This document shows positions 5,430 through 8,472 of a stretch of 8,472 nucleotides of DNA, piece after piece. The notes beneath the pieces are model-generated. The model worked only from the letters and a program-made list of their open reading frames with translations. It did no database searches and was not told where the DNA came from. Made by a program: the position numbers and the translations under genes. The stretch's first letter is position 1; the number at the start of each line of letters is the position of its first letter. The stretch comes from Cardiobacterium sp963553325 (GTDB lineage Bacteria; Pseudomonadota; Gammaproteobacteria; Cardiobacteriales; Cardiobacteriaceae). Where the stretch lies: assembly GCA_963553325.1 (NCBI GenBank), contig CAUVOF010000089.1, forward strand, positions 1-8,472, written 5' to 3'.

Positions 5430-7169
5430 TTAGTGGCTTGCGCCGATTTGCCAGTTTTGCGCGGTTTGGCTCGCCTGCCAGAGGCGGGTGTAGCGGCCGT
5501 TTTGCGCGATAAGACTGGCGTGGTCGCCTTGTTCGACCAGTTGCCCATGGTCGAAGACGAGAATCTGCGTGGCGTGGCGGATGGTGGCGAGGCGGTGGGC
5601 AATCATCAGCACGGTTTTGTCCTGCATCAACGCCGCCAGCGCGCGCATCAAGAGTGCTTCGTTTTCGGCGTCAGCAAAGGCGGTCGCTTCGTCAAGGATG
5701 AGGATGGGGCGGTTTTGCAGGATGGCGCGGGCGATGGTGATGCGCTGGCGTTCGCCGCCGGAAAGGGTGGCGCCGCGTTCGCCAACCGCGGTTTGGTAGC
5801 CCTTCGGCAACGCCATGATAAAGTCGTGGCATTGGGCGGCGCGGGCGGCGGCTTCAATATCGGCGTCGCTGGCGTCTGGCGTGCCGAGGTGGATGTTGTC
5901 GGCGATGGTGCCGCTAAAGAGGAAGTTGTCCTGAAAGACGAAGGCGACTTGCGCCATCAGCGCTTCCGGGGCGAGGTAGCGGATGTCGGCGCCGCCGATG
6001 CGGATGCTGCCGCTGTCCACGTCCCAAAAGCGCGGGATGAGGCGGGCGACGGTGGTTTTGCCCGCCCCCGAACTGCCGACCAGCGCGGTCAGGCTGCCCG
6101 CCGGGGCGGTGAAGCTGATGTCGGTCAGCGCGTTTTCTTCGCGGCCGGGGTAGCGGAAGTGGACGTGTTCAAAGCTGACGCTGGCGTTTTTTGGCGTTTG
6201 CGGCGGCGCAAGTACCGGCAGCACCGGCGCGTCCAGCACTTCGATGATGCGTTCGGCGCTGATTTTGCCCTGCTCAATCAGGTGGTAGAGCGAGATGTAG
6301 GGCAGGAGCGCTTCCGCCATGCCGGTGCCGATGAGCAGCACCGCCAGCCAGGTGGCGAAAGGCAGCGCGTCCGCCTGCCACCAGTAGAAACCCGCCCAGA
6401 GCAGCACGACCAGGGTCGGCATCGGGTTCAGTATCAGCATGCCGCTGCGCGCCGAGCCGCCGATCGAGCGGTACCAGCCGATGAGCATGGCGAGGTAGTT
6501 ATCCAGCGCGCGCTGGTAGCGACCGAAGCTGGTTTCGCCGCCATCGAAGGTGCGCACCACCGGCATCGCCTGCACAAATTCGACCACGGCGACGTTCACC
6601 TGTTCGCGCGCGGCATTGTAGGCGGCGGTGGACTCGCCCGCGTTGCGCATGACGAGGCCAAATATCACCATGCCGACGGCCAGCACGCCGGCGGCGACCA
6701 GCGCGAGTTTCCAGTCAATAAAAAGCAGCACGGCAAAGGTCAGCAGCGGCGCGGCGTAGGCACGGGCGTAGAGCGGCGTGCTGTCGGCGACAAAAACGTG
6801 CAGGCCGCGCACATCGTCCTGCATCACCTTGGTCAGCGCCGCCGCGCCCCGGTCGTGCAGGAAACCGAGCGAGACTTGCGCCAGCCGTTCGGCAAGTTGG
6901 CTGCGCAGCAGGGTTTCTAAGCGAAAAGCGGCAAGATGCGAGACGCGGAAGGCGTAGGCGCGCACGGCAAAGGCGGCAAGAGTGAGGACGAGAAGCAGCG
7001 CGGCGAGCCACCAGTCGGCGCGGCCGGCGAGCAGGTCTTTGAGAATCTGCGCCATGACGAGCAGCGCGGCGGTGGAGAGGACGGCGGCAGCGGTGGCGAT
7101 GGCCATCGCGCGGCGGATTTGCGGGCGCACCGGGTCAATGATGCGCCAAGGGGAAGGGGCTTTGGACAT
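5430..7169 (-). CDS. Half-size ABC transporter of type I exporter fold (permease fused to ATPase)
   Basis: This 579-residue inner-membrane protein fuses an N-terminal six-helix permease domain (about 20-300) to a C-terminal nucleotide-binding domain (about 330-565). ATPase motifs are complete: Walker A GSSGAGKT (365-372), Q-loop Q413, signature LSGGERQ (469-475), Walker B ILILDEA (489-495) and switch histidine H525. The D-loop after Walker B reads TAFADAENE in place of the common SALD form. I know TAFADPENE-like D-loops from the YbtP/YbtQ and IrtA/IrtB siderophore ABC group, so a metal-chelate role is possible but unproven. Those systems usually have two adjacent half-transporter genes; only one is present here, so it may homodimerise or pair with a product from elsewhere. 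I placed the start at ATG 7169 because AGGAG lies eight bases upstream; the longer in-frame extension to 7295 would run through the hairpin at 7242-7286. The secreted protein gene follows after 15 nt. Confidence 0.93.
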   Translation of the reverse strand: MSKAPSPWRIIDPVRPQIRRAMAIATAAAVLSTAALLVMAQILKDLLAGRADWWLAALLLVLTLAAFAVRAYAFRVSHLAAFRLETLLRSQLAERLAQVSLGFLHDRGAAALTKVMQDDVRGLHVFVADSTPLYARAYAAPLLTFAVLLFIDWKLALVAAGVLAVGMVIFGLVMRNAGESTAAYNAAREQVNVAVVEFVQAMPVVRTFDGGETSFGRYQRALDNYLAMLIGWYRSIGGSARSGMLILNPMPTLVVLLWAGFYWWQADALPFATWLAVLLIGTGMAEALLPYISLYHLIEQGKISAERIIEVLDAPVLPVLAPPQTPKNASVSFEHVHFRYPGREENALTDISFTAPAGSLTALVGSSGAGKTTVARLIPRFWDVDSGSIRIGGADIRYLAPEALMAQVAFVFQDNFLFSGTIADNIHLGTPDASDADIEAAARAAQCHDFIMALPKGYQTAVGERGATLSGGERQRITIARAILQNRPILILDEATAFADAENEALLMRALAALMQDKTVLMIAHRLATIRHATQILVFDHGQLVEQGDHASLIAQNGRYTRLWQASQTAQNWQIGASH

Positions 7170-7241
7170 GACGGCTTCTCCTGTGAAGGTGGCGGCAGGA
7201 TGATAGCCGTTTTTATTTGGGGCGGAAACGGGAAGGGTGGT
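7170..7241 (-). promoter_or_regulatory. Likely promoter region of the ABC transporter operon
   Basis: This is the only non-coding space upstream of the transporter after the preceding terminator hairpin. On the minus strand, TATCAT (7205-7200) is a possible -10 box in an A-rich context (AAATAAAAACGG just upstream). No convincing -35 is seen. AGGAG before the ATG is a strong ribosome site. Confidence 0.3.
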
Positions 7242-7286
7242 GAAAGGCAGCCTGAAAACGCTGGATTCATTTTCAGGCTGCCTTTC
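7242..7286. terminator. Terminator hairpin made of inverted uptake-sequence-like 12-mers
   Basis: The arms GAAAGGCAGCCTGAAAA (7242-7258) and TTTTCAGGCTGCCTTTC (7270-7286) are perfect 17-bp complements around an 11-base loop. Each arm contains AGGCAGCCTGAA (7245-7256 on plus, 7283-7272 on minus), identical to a Kingella-type dialect of the neisserial DNA uptake sequence as I recall it. Inverted pairs of uptake sequences are known to double as terminators in Neisseriaceae. It begins 12 bases after the stop of the EF-Tu-like gene and isolates it from the ABC operon. Confidence 0.85.
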
Positions 7287-7298
7287 TAGTGACAAGGT

Positions 7299-8135
7299 TT
7301 ATTCGGCATCCGACACAACACCGGCGGCAATCAGCCTGCCGTTTTGTTGTAGCAAAAAGCGCTGTCCCTCTCTCGCTACCAATGGTTCTTCGGCTTCCAG
7401 CAGCACTTTGGGCGTGCCGCCAGCGGTTACGGTTTGGGGCGAGACCAGCCTGCAGCGCACCGTCTGCCCGCCTATCCATATTTCCGTGCTGTCGCCTGCC
7501 GATAGGGCATGACCGCCTTCTTCGCGGCTCAGATTATAGATATAGCCGTGCAGGCGGCGGCTTGTTTGCGGCAGTTTGGGCGGCTGCGGGCGCGGTGCCA
7601 GCGCGGCGGTATCGGCCAGCAGTTGCTGCAGACCCTGATGACCAACATAAATGCGCGCATGCTCGCCATCCATTTCATAGGTGTCGAGCAGATTGCGCAT
7701 TTCCATGGTTTCGAGTTCCAGGAGGTCTTTGTCGTCCAGCGCATCGCTTTGGCTGAACAGCACCGCCAGCTTCGGCACATCGGCCTGCCGCGCCACCAAG
7801 ATATGCTCGCGGGTAACCGGCAGCGGTCCGGTTGCGGAATCGACAACCAACACACCGAGTGCGGCATGCTGCGCGGTATCGGCAGCTTGGGCGGCGGTGG
7901 CTTGTGATGGCGGCAGCAGAAACATGGATTCGCTGCCAGCTGGGCAGATGTTTTGAGCGATGCAATCGGGCAGGACGTTTTTGCGGAGTTCGTCGCCCAG
8001 CAAGACGATGCGACCGCTATTTTGTGCAGTTTTAGGTAGTGCGTTAGCCGATTTTTCGTCTCCCGCTTTGCTCGGATAACATACGGCCAGCAGCAGAGAG
8101 AGCAAGGCGCTACGCAGAAAAAACGTTAAATTCAT
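7299..8135 (-). CDS. Exported EF-Tu-derived protein lacking domain II and GTP-binding motifs
   Basis: The 278-residue product starts with a signal peptide (hydrophobic about 4-18, cleavage probably after A24, SKA-GDE). C19 sits in LLAVC, a poor lipobox because of the Val at -1. From about residue 80 it follows EF-Tu domain I: VLVVDSATGPLPVTREHILV (95-114) matches [20 protein letters not shown], then RQADVP, DALDDKDLLELETMEMRNLL (131-150) matches [20 protein letters not shown]. After a Pro-rich linker (about 178-192), YIYNLSREEGG (198-208) matches VYILSKDEGG, and QRFLLQQNGRLIAAGVV (258-274) matches LRFAIREGGRTVGAGVV of domain III. Domain II (about 95 residues) is absent. The P-loop is missing, DCPGH is replaced by LPPSQ, and NKCD by SQSD (128-131), so GTP binding and translation activity are not expected. 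The frame is intact and it stands alone between two hairpins. Its role is unknown; surface or periplasmic binding is a guess. Confidence 0.88.
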   Translation of the reverse strand: MNLTFFLRSALLSLLLAVCYPSKAGDEKSANALPKTAQNSGRIVLLGDELRKNVLPDCIAQNICPAGSESMFLLPPSQATAAQAADTAQHAALGVLVVDSATGPLPVTREHILVARQADVPKLAVLFSQSDALDDKDLLELETMEMRNLLDTYEMDGEHARIYVGHQGLQQLLADTAALAPRPQPPKLPQTSRRLHGYIYNLSREEGGHALSAGDSTEIWIGGQTVRCRLVSPQTVTAGGTPKVLLEAEEPLVAREGQRFLLQQNGRLIAAGVVSDAE

Positions 8136-8156
8136 GGCAAGGTTTCCAATCGGTTT

Positions 8157-8198
8157 AAGGCAACCTGAAAACTGCTTCCCGCATATTCAGGCTGCCTT
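8157..8198. terminator. Second uptake-sequence hairpin, upstream of the EF-Tu-like gene
   Basis: The arms AAGGCAACCTGAA (8157-8169) and TTCAGGCTGCCTT (8186-8198) pair over 13 positions with one mismatch on the plus strand; in minus-strand RNA this position is a G-U wobble. The right arm holds a perfect AGGCAGCCTGAA on the minus strand (8197-8186); the left is a one-base variant (AGGCAACCTGAA). It lies only 21 bases before the EF-Tu-like start codon, so any promoter further upstream must read through it. It could be a leftover terminator or act as an attenuator. Confidence 0.7.
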
Positions 8199-8212
8199 TG
8201 GGGTTTGGCGAC

Positions 8213-8365
8213 TATAGCCATCCACCGAAAGCCTCATACGGTGTTGCGCCGCTTGACCGGGCACCCTAGAAAATGGCGCAGCCATTTTCTAGGGAAACCC
8301 GCGCCGTACTAGCTGTACTGTCTTCAGCGGCGCGCCTTGTCTGAAACTTTCGGTGTATCGCTATA
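8213..8365 (+). mobile_element. Correia-like MITE, long (153 bp) copy
   Basis: This is the same element as 250-355 in inverted orientation. Terminal repeats are TATAGCCATCCACCGAAAG (8213-8231) and CTTTCGGTGTATCGCTATA (8347-8365). Outside a 47-bp insertion (8255-8301) it has the same length as the short copy, with five substitutions. It contains CGTACTAGCTGTACTGTCTT and CGCCTTGTCTGAAA, the blocks that resemble neisserial Correia repeats. Lengths of 106 and 153 bp parallel the roughly 105- and 155-bp classes known for Correia elements. On the minus strand its outer end provides TATAGT (8216-8211), a possible -10 box reading towards the EF-Tu-like gene, although no good -35 accompanies it. Confidence 0.85.
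8264..8294. repeat. Perfect palindromic hairpin inside the long MITE
   Basis: CCCTAGAAAATGGC (8264-8277) and GCCATTTTCTAGGG (8281-8294) form a perfect 14-bp stem with a 3-base loop GCA. A further CGGG (8258-8261) and CCCG (8298-8301) extend the stem past a small bulge. The structure lies wholly inside the 47 bases missing from the short copy. It has no T run, so it is not a typical terminator; a protein-binding site or an RNA processing target is possible. Confidence 0.85.
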
Positions 8366-8403
8366 CGGGCGCCGCGGAGCGGCACGCCCTGCTGGAGAAC
8401 ACG

Positions 8404-8472
8404 ATGAAATCCGCTCTACTAGGGGCTGTTTACAATTCAACCCTACGAAGTACATACCAACAAGCACAGGCT
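8404..8472 (+). CDS. Possible start of an unidentified gene running off the right edge
   Basis: An ATG at 8404 follows GGAG at a good six-base distance and opens a frame of 23 codons (MKSALLGAVYNSTLRST...) to the end of the window. It is too short to identify. The same frame is also open upstream through 8366, so the true start, or whether the element at 8213-8365 interrupted a longer gene, is unclear. The bases around 8421-8440 (GGGGCTGTTTACAATTCAAC) could equally be the end of an insertion sequence, but I cannot name one. Confidence 0.2.
   Translation, partial: MKSALLGAVYNSTLRSTYQQAQA

Noticed and set aside
5433..6920. A 495-codon open frame on the plus strand opposite the ABC transporter
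   Set aside because: Its product is a Gly/Ala/Arg/His/Val-rich composition typical of the antisense of a GC-rich gene, and the opposite strand carries a complete ABC transporter.
7170..7295. Longer N-terminus for the ABC transporter
   Set aside because: It would translate through a perfect terminator hairpin, whereas ATG 7169 has AGGAG at ideal spacing and begins just before the first membrane helix.
8079..8081. Lipoprotein lipobox at C19 of the EF-Tu-like protein
   Set aside because: The sequence LLAVC has Val at -1 where Gly, Ala or Ser is expected, and a good signal peptidase I site (SKA) follows; kept only as a remote option.
7299..8135. Calling the EF-Tu-like gene a pseudogene of tuf
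   Set aside because: The frame is uninterrupted, it has gained a signal peptide, and the conserved blocks are kept in order on a coherent domain plan; simple decay would give stops and frameshifts.
1..8472. tRNA, rRNA, CRISPR array or riboswitch
   Set aside because: No cloverleaf, regularly spaced repeats or known aptamer core was seen by eye on either strand.

Overview
The window (about 58% G+C by eye) looks like a chromosomal segment from a host-associated proteobacterium near the Neisseriaceae or Cardiobacteriaceae. Two signals point to Neisseriaceae: 12-mers AGGCAGCCTGAA arranged as inverted pairs, which matches a known Kingella-type dialect of the neisserial DNA uptake sequence, and two copies of a short element that closely resembles the neisserial Correia repeat. 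The housekeeping genes (ZipA, YcgN, cytochrome c4, EngB, YfcA) read like gammaproteobacterial or betaproteobacterial orthologues, so the exact taxon is left open.

Layout. Positions 1-239 hold the C-terminal end of an IS30-family transposase. A 106-bp Correia-like element (250-355) and a bidirectional terminator (371-403) follow. A minus-strand operon comes next (read right to left): cytochrome c4 (2321-1659), ycgN (1658-1191) and zipA (1194-475), with touching or overlapping ends. A short divergent promoter region (2322-2401) separates it from the plus-strand pair engB (2402-3010) and yfcA-type transporter (3000-3764), which overlap by 11 nt. Convergent to these is a two-gene minus-strand operon: a half-size ABC transporter of exporter fold (7169-5430) followed 15 nt later by a secreted, multidomain, Ser-rich-linker protein of unknown function (5414-3780).

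The most unusual gene lies at 8135-7299 (minus). It encodes a protein with an export signal whose mature part is recognisably derived from elongation factor Tu. It keeps the second half of domain I and most of domain III, but has lost all of domain II and every GTP-binding motif. It is bracketed by two hairpins built from inverted uptake-sequence-like 12-mers, and beyond these by a 153-bp Correia-like element (8213-8365) in opposite orientation to the left copy. The long copy differs from the short copy by a 47-bp internal module containing a perfect 14-bp-stem palindrome, mirroring the long and short size classes known for neisserial Correia elements.

The housekeeping blocks (redox/cell-division operon and ribosome-assembly GTPase) are ordinary. 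The accessory content is the ABC transporter with its secreted partner, the exported EF-Tu derivative, and the repeats at both ends. There is no gene-free stretch longer than 300 bases; the gaps at 240-474 and 8136-8403 are largely occupied by the repeats and hairpins described.
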